A stretch of DNA of 64,000 nt from Streptomyces venezuelae (GTDB taxonomy: Bacteria > Actinomycetota > Actinomycetes > Streptomycetales > Streptomycetaceae), in contig NZ_CP029192.1 of assembly GCF_008642315.1 (NCBI RefSeq), positions 868,001-932,000 on the forward strand, in the 5' to 3' direction. Made by a program: the position numbers and the translations under genes. Under the pieces are notes generated by a model. It was given only the letters and a program-made list of their open reading frames with translations. It was not told where the DNA came from and searched no databases. Of the stretch, positions 8,339 through 16,386 are shown one piece after another; position 1 is the first letter of the stretch, and each line of letters opens with the position of its first letter.

Positions 8339-9720
8339 GCGGCTGCTCCCTTGTCCCGTGTGATGTGGTCGTGTGCGGGGGCGTCCTGCGCGCGCTCTTC
8401 CCGTCCGAGGTCCGCGGCCCAGAACGTGCCGCCGGGGTAGGTGAACTCGGCGAGGGACTCGGCGCGCATCGTCGCCGAGAAGCCGGGCGCGGTCGGGGCC
8501 GTGTAGTGGCCGGCGCGCAGCACGACGGGGTCGGTGAAGTGCTCGTGGAGGTGGTCGACGTACTCGATGACACGGTTCTCCGTCGTCCCGGCGAGCGCCA
8601 CGTAGTCGAACATCGACAGGTGCTGGACGAGTTCGCAGAGTCCGACGCCGCCCGCGTGCGGGCAGACGGGGACGCCGAACTTGGCGGCGAGCAGCAGGAT
8701 CGCGAGGTTCTCGTTGACTCCGCCGACGCGTGCCGCGTCGATCTGGAGGATGTCGATGGCGTCGGCCTGGAGGAGCTGTTTGAAGACGATGCGGTTCTGT
8801 ACGTGTTCGCCGGTGGCGACCTTGACCGGTCCGACGGCCGCACGGATGGCGGCGTGGCCGAGGACGTCGTCGGGGCTGGTGGGCTCCTCGACCCAGTAGG
8901 GGTCGAACTCGGCGAGCGCGCGTGTCCATTGGACGGCCTCGTCGACGTTCCAGCGCTGGTTGGCGTCGACGGCCAGGCGGATGTCGGGGCCGATGGCCGC
9001 GCGGGCGGTGCGGCAGCGGCGGACGTCGTCGGCGAGATCGGCGCCGACCTTCAGTTTGATCTGCGTGAAGCCGTCGGCGACGGCCTGCCGGGCGAGGCGG
9101 GTGAGTTTCTCGTCGCTGTAGCCGAGCCAGCCGGGCGAGGTGGTGTAGCCGGGGAAGCCCCGCTCCAGGAGGGCGGCGGTCCGGTCCGCCGCGCCCGCCC
9201 GGCCGGATCGCAGCAGGTCGAGGGCCTCCTGCGGGGTGAGGGCGTCGGCGATGTAGCGGAAGTCGACCTGGGAGACGAGCCATTCGGGCGTGGCCTCGGC
9301 GAGCAGCTGCCACAGGGGTTTGCGGGCGCGTTTGGCGGCGAGGTCCCAGACGGCGTTGACGACCGCGCCGATCGCCATGTGCATCACGCCCTTCTCCGGG
9401 CCGAGCCAGCGCAGCTGGCTGTCGCCCACGAGGTCGCGGTTGACGGTCCCGGGGTCGGCGCAGACGGCGTCGACCGGGCGGCCGATCACGTGGTGGCGCA
9501 GGGAGCGGATCGCGGCGACCTGGACGTCGTTGCCGCGGCCGATGGTGAAGGTGAAGCCGTGCCCCTCCAGGCCGTCGTCGGCGTCGGTGCGCAGCACCAC
9601 GTAGGCGGCGGAGTAGTCGGGGTCCGGGTTCATCGCGTCGGACCCGTCGAGCTCCCGCGAGGTGGGGAACCGTATGTCGTAGGTGTCTACCGCGGTGATG
9701 CGGGCGGGGGTCGGGGACAC
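8335..9720 (-). CDS. Enolase-superfamily sugar acid dehydratase, L-fuconate dehydratase type
   Basis: The 461-residue protein matches the L-fuconate dehydratase branch of the mandelate racemase subgroup. Visible catalytic elements are KLK (Lys222/Lys224), metal ligands Asp252 (VDANQRW), Glu278 (VEEPTSPDD) and Glu305 (ATGEHVQNR), plus His355 (CPHAGGVG) and Glu363. The N-terminal capping domain carries [20 protein letters not shown], strongly family-like. It dehydrates L-fuconate to 2-keto-3-deoxy-L-fuconate. The N-terminus aligns well with family members, so I kept the ATG at 9720. It is separated from the transporter permease by 47 bases, the only real gap inside the operon. A C-terminal tail beyond residue 440 is poorly conserved-looking. 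Confidence 0.9.
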   Translation of the reverse strand: MSPTPARITAVDTYDIRFPTSRELDGSDAMNPDPDYSAAYVVLRTDADDGLEGHGFTFTIGRGNDVQVAAIRSLRHHVIGRPVDAVCADPGTVNRDLVGDSQLRWLGPEKGVMHMAIGAVVNAVWDLAAKRARKPLWQLLAEATPEWLVSQVDFRYIADALTPQEALDLLRSGRAGAADRTAALLERGFPGYTTSPGWLGYSDEKLTRLARQAVADGFTQIKLKVGADLADDVRRCRTARAAIGPDIRLAVDANQRWNVDEAVQWTRALAEFDPYWVEEPTSPDDVLGHAAIRAAVGPVKVATGEHVQNRIVFKQLLQADAIDILQIDAARVGGVNENLAILLLAAKFGVPVCPHAGGVGLCELVQHLSMFDYVALAGTTENRVIEYVDHLHEHFTDPVVLRAGHYTAPTAPGFSATMRAESLAEFTYPGGTFWAADLGREERAQDAPAHDHITRDKGAAA

Positions 9721-9767
9721 AGGAGGCCTTTCCGGAAGGGGGCGGGGCAGCGGCTGACCGCGGTGGG

Positions 9768-10805
9768 TCAGTCCTGTGCGCGGCCGGTGGTGACGCGGGC
9801 GATCATCAGGGCGACGAGGATGATTCCGCCGTAGATGGCCTGGATCCAGAAGGACGGCACCTGGGCGAGGGTGAGCAGGTTCTGTACGACGCCGAGCAGC
9901 AGGACGCCGGTGAGGGCGCCGAACATCGTGCCCTTACCGCCGTCGAGGCTGATGCCGCCGATGACGGCGGCGGCGAACACCGTGAAGATCATGTTCTGGC
10001 CCTGGTTGGCGTTGATGGCGCCGACGTAGCCGGTCTGCATGAGACCGCCGACCGCGGCGAGGGCCCCGGCGACGACGAACACGCCGAGCATGACCCGGTC
10101 GACGCGGATGCCGGCGGCGCGTGCGGCGTCCGGGTTGCCGCCGATCGCGTACAGGGCGCGGCCCACGCGGTGGTACTTGAGGACGAAGCCCGCGATGCCG
10201 AAGGCGGCCCCCGCGAGCCACACGGACATGGGGATGCTGAGGAAGGTGGTGGTGGCGAGGGTGTAGAAGGCGTCGGGCATGCCGAAGAGGGTCTTGCCCT
10301 CGGTGGCGCCGACGAGGAGGCCGCGCAGCACGATCAGCATGGCGAGCGTCACGATGAACGCGTTGAGCTTGAGCTTCACGACGAGGACGCCGTTGAAGGC
10401 GCCGATGGCCGCGCCGACCAGCACGACGGCGAGGATGCCGACGGCGGCGGGCAGGTCCGTGCCGAAGCCGGCCTGGGCGGCGGGCAGGACGAGGAGCGCG
10501 CCGACGGCGGGCGCGATGCCGACGACGGACTCCAGCGAGAGGTCGAACTTGCCGGTGATGAGGACGAGCGACTCGGCGAGGACGACCATGGCGAGCGCGG
10601 CGGACGCGCCGAGGATCGAGACGAGGTTGCGCTCGGTCAGGAAGGAGTCGTTGAGCAGAGCCCCCAGGAGGATGAGGAGCAACAGAGCCGGTACGAGGGC
10701 GAGTTCGCGGGCGCGGCGGAGGATGAGACCTTTCGCCGCGCGGGCTTCGGAGGTGCGGGGCGATTCGGGGGCGGCTTGTGCGGGCGCGGCCTTGAGGTCA
10801 GCCAT
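9768..10805 (-). CDS. Sugar ABC transporter permease (RbsC/CUT2 type)
   Basis: The 345-residue membrane protein has about ten hydrophobic segments and the CUT2 permease signature ([20 protein letters not shown], then [21 protein letters not shown] and the late [21 protein letters not shown]). It forms the channel for a monosaccharide importer with the ATPase and binding protein encoded just upstream. Its ATG overlaps the end of the ATPase gene by 8 bases. Because the operon otherwise encodes deoxysugar oxidation, L-fucose or a related sugar is the expected cargo (inference). Confidence 0.9.
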   Translation of the reverse strand: MADLKAAPAQAAPESPRTSEARAAKGLILRRARELALVPALLLLILLGALLNDSFLTERNLVSILGASAALAMVVLAESLVLITGKFDLSLESVVGIAPAVGALLVLPAAQAGFGTDLPAAVGILAVVLVGAAIGAFNGVLVVKLKLNAFIVTLAMLIVLRGLLVGATEGKTLFGMPDAFYTLATTTFLSIPMSVWLAGAAFGIAGFVLKYHRVGRALYAIGGNPDAARAAGIRVDRVMLGVFVVAGALAAVGGLMQTGYVGAINANQGQNMIFTVFAAAVIGGISLDGGKGTMFGALTGVLLLGVVQNLLTLAQVPSFWIQAIYGGIILVALMIARVTTGRAQD

Positions 10806-12417
10806 GGTGGTCTCCTTCGGTTTCGGCCGCGGGCCGGTGGGGGTTGTTCGCGCAGTGCCCCGCGCCCCTGTCGGGGCCCTCGGCGCCCACCCCCTCTATC
10901 GACGCGATCAAGTCGTGGTCGGTGAAGCCCGCCTCGTGTTCCGCCACGATGCGGCCGTGGAACAGGACCAGGACGCGGTCGCAGCGGCGCAGGTCGTCCA
11001 GTTCGTCGGAGACCACGAGCACGGCCGTGCCGTCGTCGCGGGCGCTGTCGACGCGGGCGAGCAGGGACTCCTTGGACTTCACGTCGACGCCCGCGGTCGG
11101 GTTGATGAGGACGAGCAGGCGCGGGTCGGAGGCGAGGGCGCGGGCCATGACGACTTTCTGCGCGTTGCCGCCGGAGAGGTCGGAGACAAGCTGGCCGGGG
11201 CCTTCGGCGTGGATGTCGAGGCGGTCGATGAGGTCGTCGGCGAAGCGGCGCTTGGTGTCGGTGCCGATGAATCCGTACCGGCCGAGGCGGTCGAGGACGC
11301 TCATGGTGGCGTTGTCGCCGATGCTCATGCCGAGGACCAGGCCCTGGCCGTGCCGGTCGCGCGGTACGCAGCCGACCCCGGCCCGCAGGGCCGCGGTCAC
11401 GTCGCCGAAGGGCAGGGGCCGCCCGTCGAGCCGGGCGGTGCCGGCGGTCGGGGTGTGCAGTCCGGCGAGGCTCTCCGCGAGGTTGATCTTGCCGCTGCCG
11501 CTGGATCCGGCAAGCCCGACGACCTCGCCTGCGCGCACGGCGAGGTCGATGCCGTTGTACGACTCGCTGGTCAGACCCCGCACGTCGAGCAGCACCGGGG
11601 CGTCCGTCGGCACTCCGGAGCGGGCCACGGCTTCCTCGGCGTCGGCCTTCTCGGCGATGACCTCGCCCGCCATGGCCGCCACGAGGGCGCCGCGCGGCAG
11701 GTCGGCGACGGGCGCGCTGGTGATCCAGCGGGCGTCGCGCAGGACGGTGACGGTCTGGCACACCTCGTACACCTCTTGGAGGTGGTGAGAGATGAACAGG
11801 AACGTGACGCCGGATTCCTGGAGGGCGCGCATGCGCGTGAAGAGGCGTTCTATCTCGCGGTTGTCGAGCTGCGCGGTCGGCTCGTCGAGGACGATGAAGC
11901 GCGCCCCGAAGCTCAATGCCCGTGCGATCTCGACCATTTGGCGGTCCTCGACCTTGAGGTCGGCGGTGCGGGCGTCGGGGTCGACGTGTACGTCCCACTG
12001 CGCCAGGACGTCCGCTGCCTCGTTGCGGAGCCTGCGCCAGCTGATGAAGCCGCCGCGGCCCGAGGGCTGCCGGTTGATGAAGAGGTTCTCGGCGACGGTC
12101 AGTTCGGGGACGACGGTGGGCTTCTGGTAGACGCAGGCGACCTTGCGGCGCCAGGCGTCGCGGTCGCCGAGCGGGGGCGCGGGGTCGCCGTCGAAGCGGA
12201 CCGTGCCCGCGTCGGGGGCCTGGAGTCCGGTGAGGACCGTGACGAGGGTGGACTTGCCCGCGCCGTTGCGGCCGACGAGGGCGTGGGACTCGCCGGGCAG
12301 GACGGACAGCCGACCGTCCTGGAGGGCGACGGTGGGTCCGTACCGCTTCACGATGCCGGACGCCTCGACGAGCGGAGTCACGCCGGTCCGGCCGGTGGGG
12401 GGTTCGGTCGTCGTCAT
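10798..12417 (-). CDS. Sugar ABC transporter ATPase, duplicated NBDs with an asymmetric (one degenerate) site
   Basis: The 539-residue protein is a CUT2 (RbsA-like) tandem ATPase. NBD1 has Walker A GRNGAGKST (49-57) and Walker B FIVLDEPTAQLD (174-185), but its signature is LKVEDRQ (154-160). NBD2 has an intact signature LSGGNAQ (414-420), but its Walker A reads GSSGSGKI (304-311, Ile where Ser/Thr is expected) and its Walker B LLVLINPTAGVD lacks the Asp-Glu pair. In head-to-tail NBD dimers, NBD1 Walker motifs pair with the NBD2 signature, so one complete and one dead site are predicted. The start is ATG 12417, overlapping the binding-protein stop as ATGA. It powers uptake with the adjacent permease. 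Confidence 0.9.
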   Translation of the reverse strand: MTTTEPPTGRTGVTPLVEASGIVKRYGPTVALQDGRLSVLPGESHALVGRNGAGKSTLVTVLTGLQAPDAGTVRFDGDPAPPLGDRDAWRRKVACVYQKPTVVPELTVAENLFINRQPSGRGGFISWRRLRNEAADVLAQWDVHVDPDARTADLKVEDRQMVEIARALSFGARFIVLDEPTAQLDNREIERLFTRMRALQESGVTFLFISHHLQEVYEVCQTVTVLRDARWITSAPVADLPRGALVAAMAGEVIAEKADAEEAVARSGVPTDAPVLLDVRGLTSESYNGIDLAVRAGEVVGLAGSSGSGKINLAESLAGLHTPTAGTARLDGRPLPFGDVTAALRAGVGCVPRDRHGQGLVLGMSIGDNATMSVLDRLGRYGFIGTDTKRRFADDLIDRLDIHAEGPGQLVSDLSGGNAQKVVMARALASDPRLLVLINPTAGVDVKSKESLLARVDSARDDGTAVLVVSDELDDLRRCDRVLVLFHGRIVAEHEAGFTDHDLIASIEGVGAEGPDRGAGHCANNPHRPAAETEGDHHG

Positions 12418-13523
12418 GTGGCCGTGTTGCCCCACAGCTCGGAGTCGTCGACGTTCTCCTCGGTGACCAGCGGGGCGGGCAGCTGGTCCTCCAGGATGCC
12501 GCTGGGCAGTTTGACGATCTCGGAGCCGTGGTCGGTCGGCCCCGGCTCGAACTTCTTCCCGTTCATCGCGGCCTTGATGTAGTACATGCCGTACTTGGCG
12601 TAGGCGTCGGCGGGCTGCGAGACGGTCGCGTCGATCTGGCCCTTGCGGATCGCGTCGAACTCCTGCGGGATGCCGTCGTTGGATACGACGGTGATGTGCC
12701 CCTTCTCCCCCGCCTTCTTCAGCATCCCCTTGGACTTGAGGGTCTGCAGGGTGGGCGCCAGGTACACGCCGCCGGCCTGCATGTAGATCCCCTTGATGTC
12801 GGGGTGGGAGTTGAGCAGGGTGTCCAGCTTGGCGGCGGCCGTGTCGGACTCCCACTTGGCGGGGATCTCCAGGACCTTCAGTTTCGGGTACTTCTTCTTC
12901 ACGCAATCCCGGAAGGCCTTGGAGCGCTCGCGTCCGTTGACGGAGGCCAGATCACCCATGATCTGCACGACCTCGCCGGTCCCGACCTTCTTCCCGAGGT
13001 AGTCGCAGGCCTTCTCGCCGTACGCGACGTTGTTCGCCCTGACCACCATCGCGACCTTGCCCTTCTCGGGGGCGACGTCGACGGCGACCACGGGCACGCC
13101 CTTGCGCTCGGCCTGGTCCAGCCCGGCAGCGATCGCGGCACTGTCGAGCGGCGCGACGACGAGCCCCTTGACCCCCTGGTTGAGCTGGTTGTTGATGTCG
13201 GTGATCTGCTGCGAGGGGTCGCTGTTGGAGTTGACGGTCTTCATCGCGTCGACGTCCTCGGACTCCGCCATCTTCGGCACGTAGTCGTTGTACGACTGCC
13301 AGAACGGCGAGGTCAGCAGGGGCAGGACCACACCGACCTTGCCCTCGCCGCCACCACCCGCGCCGGGCGACGCGGTGTCCTTCGTACTGCCGCAGGCGGC
13401 GAGCACGAGGGCCGCGCAGCCGGTGACGGCCGCGGCGCGCACGGCACGCGACGTCCCCCTCCCGCCGGTCCTGTTGCTCGGTTTGCTGCGCACTGTCCGG
13501 CTGGCCATCTGCGGGCTCCTCAT
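12414..13523 (-). CDS. Sugar ABC transporter substrate-binding lipoprotein
   Basis: The 369-residue precursor has an arginine-rich start, a hydrophobic stretch and a lipobox LAAC (Cys about 44), so it is a membrane-anchored extracellular receptor. The mature part is a periplasmic-binding-protein-1/RbsB-like fold (VGVVLPLLTSPFWQSYNDYV, then NNQLNQGVKGLVVAPLDSAA, and late SNDGIPQEFDAIRKGQIDATVSQ). It is the first gene of the operon that includes the transporter and deoxysugar catabolic genes, and it lies about 170 bases from the divergent FadR-family regulator. ATG 13508 is an alternative start five codons inside. The ligand is inferred to be L-fucose or a similar 6-deoxyhexose. Confidence 0.9.
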   Translation of the reverse strand: MRSPQMASRTVRSKPSNRTGGRGTSRAVRAAAVTGCAALVLAACGSTKDTASPGAGGGGEGKVGVVLPLLTSPFWQSYNDYVPKMAESEDVDAMKTVNSNSDPSQQITDINNQLNQGVKGLVVAPLDSAAIAAGLDQAERKGVPVVAVDVAPEKGKVAMVVRANNVAYGEKACDYLGKKVGTGEVVQIMGDLASVNGRERSKAFRDCVKKKYPKLKVLEIPAKWESDTAAAKLDTLLNSHPDIKGIYMQAGGVYLAPTLQTLKSKGMLKKAGEKGHITVVSNDGIPQEFDAIRKGQIDATVSQPADAYAKYGMYYIKAAMNGKKFEPGPTDHGSEIVKLPSGILEDQLPAPLVTEENVDDSELWGNTAT

Positions 13524-13695
13524 CGACAGGGGGGAACGAAGGGGGACCTGATCGGGACCTGATGACGCGAATATTTATCAGACCACTTGCCGCCCACAAC
13601 ACCCCTCGGCGCCGACTTTCCCCGGTTTCCGGCCGTAGTGGTCGGACCACATCTCTGGCTAGACTGCGGCGACCCGGCCAGTGGAGGAGCGTTAC
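13524..13695. promoter_or_regulatory. Divergent promoter with two FadR/GntR-type operator candidates
   Basis: The region between the sugar operon and its regulator holds TGGTCGGACCA at 13639-13649, a perfect fit to the FadR-subfamily consensus TNGTNNNACNA. A second site TTATCAGACCA at 13575-13585 misses one fixed position. The second site is about 50 bases upstream of the first operon gene. The arrangement suggests autoregulation and repression of the operon by the adjacent regulator, relieved by a sugar or sugar acid (inference). Confidence 0.65.
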
Positions 13696-14406
13696 GTGGA
13701 CCAGCCAGACCAGTCCGCCCCGCAGAAGGGCACCGTGACGCAGCGGGCCATCGAGCAGATCAAGGCGATGATCGGCGAGGGCAGGCTCGAACCGGGACAA
13801 CGGCTGCCCACGGAACGCGACTTGGCGGCGCAGCTGGGCATCTCGCGCAGCTCGATGCGGGAGGCCATCCGGGCGCTGACGGTGCTCGGCGTGCTCGAGG
13901 CCCGGCACGGCTCCGGCATCTACGTCACCCAACTGGAGGCCGGCGACCTCCTGGAGACCTTCGGAGTGGTCGCGGACCTCTCCCGGGGAGCCCGCCTCGT
14001 CGAGCTCCTGGAAGTACGCCGGGTACTGGAGTCCACCGCGACCGCGCTGGCGGCCGCCCGCATCTCACCTGGCCAACTGGCGGACGTGGAGAAGCACTTG
14101 GAGGCCATGAACGCCACCGACGACCCCGAGGAGATCCTCTCCCACGACCTGGCGTTCCACCGTACGATCGCCCTCGCCGCGGGCAACGACACGATGGCCG
14201 CCATCCTGGAGGGCCTGTCGTCCAGGACGTTCCGCGCACGGGTCTGGCGCGGCTACCAGGAAGAGGACGCGTTCGAGCGTACCCGCCGCGAGCACGCCCG
14301 CATCCACCGCGCTCTCGTCGCGCGGGACCCGGAGGCGGCCCGCGCCGCGGCGGCGGCACACGTGGGCGAGGTCGAGGAGTGGCTGCGGGCGCAGGTGGAG
14401 GGGTGA
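13696..14406 (+). CDS. FadR-family GntR transcriptional regulator of the deoxysugar operon
   Basis: The 236-residue regulator has an N-terminal winged helix (about residues 10-75: QRAIEQIKAMIGEGRL, LPTERDLAAQLGISRSSMRE, RHGSGIYV) and an all-helical FCD effector domain. FCD metal-ligand positions are visible in SHDLAFHRTIALAAGN and in REHARIHRALVARD. I chose GTG 13696 because GGAGGAG stands six bases before it. A GTG at 13681 opens the same frame but overlaps that ribosome site. It is divergent from the deoxysugar operon, and a perfect FadR-type operator lies 50 bases upstream. The effector is unknown; a sugar acid intermediate is plausible. Confidence 0.9.
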   Translation: MDQPDQSAPQKGTVTQRAIEQIKAMIGEGRLEPGQRLPTERDLAAQLGISRSSMREAIRALTVLGVLEARHGSGIYVTQLEAGDLLETFGVVADLSRGARLVELLEVRRVLESTATALAAARISPGQLADVEKHLEAMNATDDPEEILSHDLAFHRTIALAAGNDTMAAILEGLSSRTFRARVWRGYQEEDAFERTRREHARIHRALVARDPEAARAAAAAHVGEVEEWLRAQVEG

Positions 14407-14428
14407 GGCGCGCGCCGCGGAACGGCCG

Positions 14429-15505
14429 TCAGCCGTCGGCCAAGGTCCGCTCGATCCGGTCGACGAAGGCGCGGGCGAGGTCGTCGAGCTGCGCCTCGTA
14501 ATTCGGCAGGTCGTCGACCTCTCCGAGACGCAGCCACCCCACGGTACTGCCGACCCGCAGGACGGCCATGGCGTTGGTGCTGTCCTCGGGCTCCTTGTAG
14601 TACGTGAAGGTCGAGCTCTTGTCGCCGAGGGTCGGCAGGGAGAGCGGTGTGGTCCCGTCGTAGCCGGACTGGTCCTGGACGAGCTGCTTGCGTACGCGCT
14701 CCGCCTGGGCGGGTGAGTCGCAGCCGAAGACGTAATACTCGGCCCTGACGTATCCGGCCCCCGCCGACGACAACGCGTACTTCGTGCCCCCTTGGTGGCA
14801 GCCGCCCGGGCCCGAGGCCGCAGCGGCACCGGCCTCGCCCTGCTGGGTCCAGCCGGGCGGCAGATCCCCCCGCACGGGCAGCGCGGCGCGCGTCTGCGCC
14901 ACGGTCAGCGCGCGCGTGCGGTTGCCCGGATCGCCGCCGGTGTCGGCGGCCTTGCCCTCCTCGGGCGCATCCTCGTCCTCCTTGCCCGCGCCACCTTCCC
15001 CGCTCCCCTGCGCCGACGCGTCCCGAGTGCCGTCGTCGGCGATGAGCCGCGTCCCCCCGTAGACGCCCAGCGCCACCAGCGCGAGCAGCAGTACGCCGGT
15101 CAGCGCGAGGACGGTGAGCGCGCCCGGGGTCTTCTTGACCGTGATCGGTCCCAGCGAGATGTGGCTGCGCGTGATCGTGCTGTGGTCGATGACCACCGCG
15201 TCGCGGTTGTACGTCGTGGGGGCGTTGAGGTGCAACGCCAGTTGCCGCCCCAGCTCGGGGTCCGCGTCGATCTCCTCGCGCAGGACGGCCTGCGCCCGAG
15301 CCCGCGACTCCGACCGCGCGGATCCGCCCGCCCCGCCCCCGTCGATCCCCTCCAGCGCCGCGCGCCCCCGCTCCGTGCGGGCCAGACGTGACCGGACAAG
15401 ATCGGTGACGGCAGCCCCCGCGCCCTCCCCCACCCCGGTCGACGCCCCGTTGGCCACCGCGGTGGCGACCCCCACCGCGAGCATCGCGAGCTCCGACGAC
15501 TCCAT
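14429..15505 (-). CDS. Hypothetical single-pass membrane protein
   Basis: I do not recognise a named family. The 358-residue protein begins with a small-residue-rich stretch (MESSELAMLAVGVATAVANG), followed by a soluble region with NAPTTYNRDAVVIDHSTITR. One clear transmembrane helix lies at about 128-152 ([20 protein letters not shown]). A low-complexity Gly/Asp/Glu linker leads to a C-terminal domain (about 195-355) with two cysteines (GPGGCHQGG, YVFGCDSPAQAERV) that could form a disulfide if it faces outward. The orientation is inferred. The N-terminal part recalls small cytoplasmic regions found in other Streptomyces hypothetical membrane proteins. It is convergent with the FadR-family gene, 22 bases apart. 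Confidence 0.6.
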   Translation of the reverse strand: MESSELAMLAVGVATAVANGASTGVGEGAGAAVTDLVRSRLARTERGRAALEGIDGGGAGGSARSESRARAQAVLREEIDADPELGRQLALHLNAPTTYNRDAVVIDHSTITRSHISLGPITVKKTPGALTVLALTGVLLLALVALGVYGGTRLIADDGTRDASAQGSGEGGAGKEDEDAPEEGKAADTGGDPGNRTRALTVAQTRAALPVRGDLPPGWTQQGEAGAAAASGPGGCHQGGTKYALSSAGAGYVRAEYYVFGCDSPAQAERVRKQLVQDQSGYDGTTPLSLPTLGDKSSTFTYYKEPEDSTNAMAVLRVGSTVGWLRLGEVDDLPNYEAQLDDLARAFVDRIERTLADG

Positions 15506-15639
15506 GCCACACCCCCGTTGCGCGACAGCCTCAGGAGCTCATCATGTTGCACCGGACCACCGATGACATCCCTCTCCCCGCAAGGCGGCCGAAAGATATT
15601 CAGGCGACGGGCACGGGCCGGTCCTGGCAGCATCCCCGC

Positions 15640-16368
15640 GTGATCACCGATTCCCGCGCCACCCCGCCGCCGCCCCTGACCGCGGCCGTACGCAACAACG
15701 CCGCCTGGTGCGATGCCGTCTGCCGCTCGCACGGAGTGGGAGGCACCGTAGAGGGCGGCGTATGGGCGAGCGCGCTGCGCACTCCCCCGCTGTACCCCGA
15801 CGCCGTGACGCTGTCGCCCGCGGTGACCCCGGAGGACGTACTGCCCCGCATCGACCTCACCTCCCCCGGCGCGTCGGTCAAGGACAGCTTCGGCATGCTG
15901 GACCTCTCCGGGGCCGGCTTCGAGGTGCTGTTCGAGGCACGGTGGATCCACCGCCCGGCGACGGAACCCGCACCGTCACGAGCCGACGGCTGGGAGCCGG
16001 TCGAGGGCACCGGACGGCTGCTCGCGTGGGAGGCCGCGTGGAGCGGTGACGGGGAGAGCGAGGGGCTGTTCCGGCCCGCGCTGCTCGACGACGGAGCGGT
16101 GTTCCTGGCACCCGCGGGCACGGGCCCCGTCACCGCGGGGGCCATCGCGTACCCCGGCGCCGGAGCCATCGGCGTATCCAACCTCTTCGCCGCCGACGAC
16201 GACCCCGACGCCGACGCCGCGTGGCGTTCCTGTCTGGAGGCCACGGGCCGGCTGTGGCCGGGCGTGCCCGTCGTCGGGTACGAGCACGGCGACGACCTCG
16301 CGGCCGCGATCCGGCAGGGGTTCGAGCCCGTCGGCCCGCTGCGCGTATGGCTGCGGACCGACGGATGA
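15640..16368 (+). CDS. Hypothetical protein with GNAT acetyltransferase-like C-terminus
   Basis: The 242-residue product starts best at GTG 15640 (VITDSRATPPPP); the longer frame from ATG 15544 adds unlikely sequence. The C-terminal half has AGAIAYPGAGAIGVSNLFA, a possible acetyl-CoA-fold beta strand and loop, and ends GYEHGDDLAAAIRQGFEPVG plus LRVW. This resembles the last strands of GNAT proteins in actinobacteria. I see no strict P-loop-like R/Q-x-x-G-x-G/A motif, so activity is uncertain. It may be a degenerate or carrier-specific GNAT relative. It ends 18 bases from the convergent alpha-mannosidase gene. Confidence 0.6.
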   Translation: MITDSRATPPPPLTAAVRNNAAWCDAVCRSHGVGGTVEGGVWASALRTPPLYPDAVTLSPAVTPEDVLPRIDLTSPGASVKDSFGMLDLSGAGFEVLFEARWIHRPATEPAPSRADGWEPVEGTGRLLAWEAAWSGDGESEGLFRPALLDDGAVFLAPAGTGPVTAGAIAYPGAGAIGVSNLFAADDDPDADAAWRSCLEATGRLWPGVPVVGYEHGDDLAAAIRQGFEPVGPLRVWLRTDG

Positions 16369-16386
16369 CGCACCCCCGCCCGGGGC

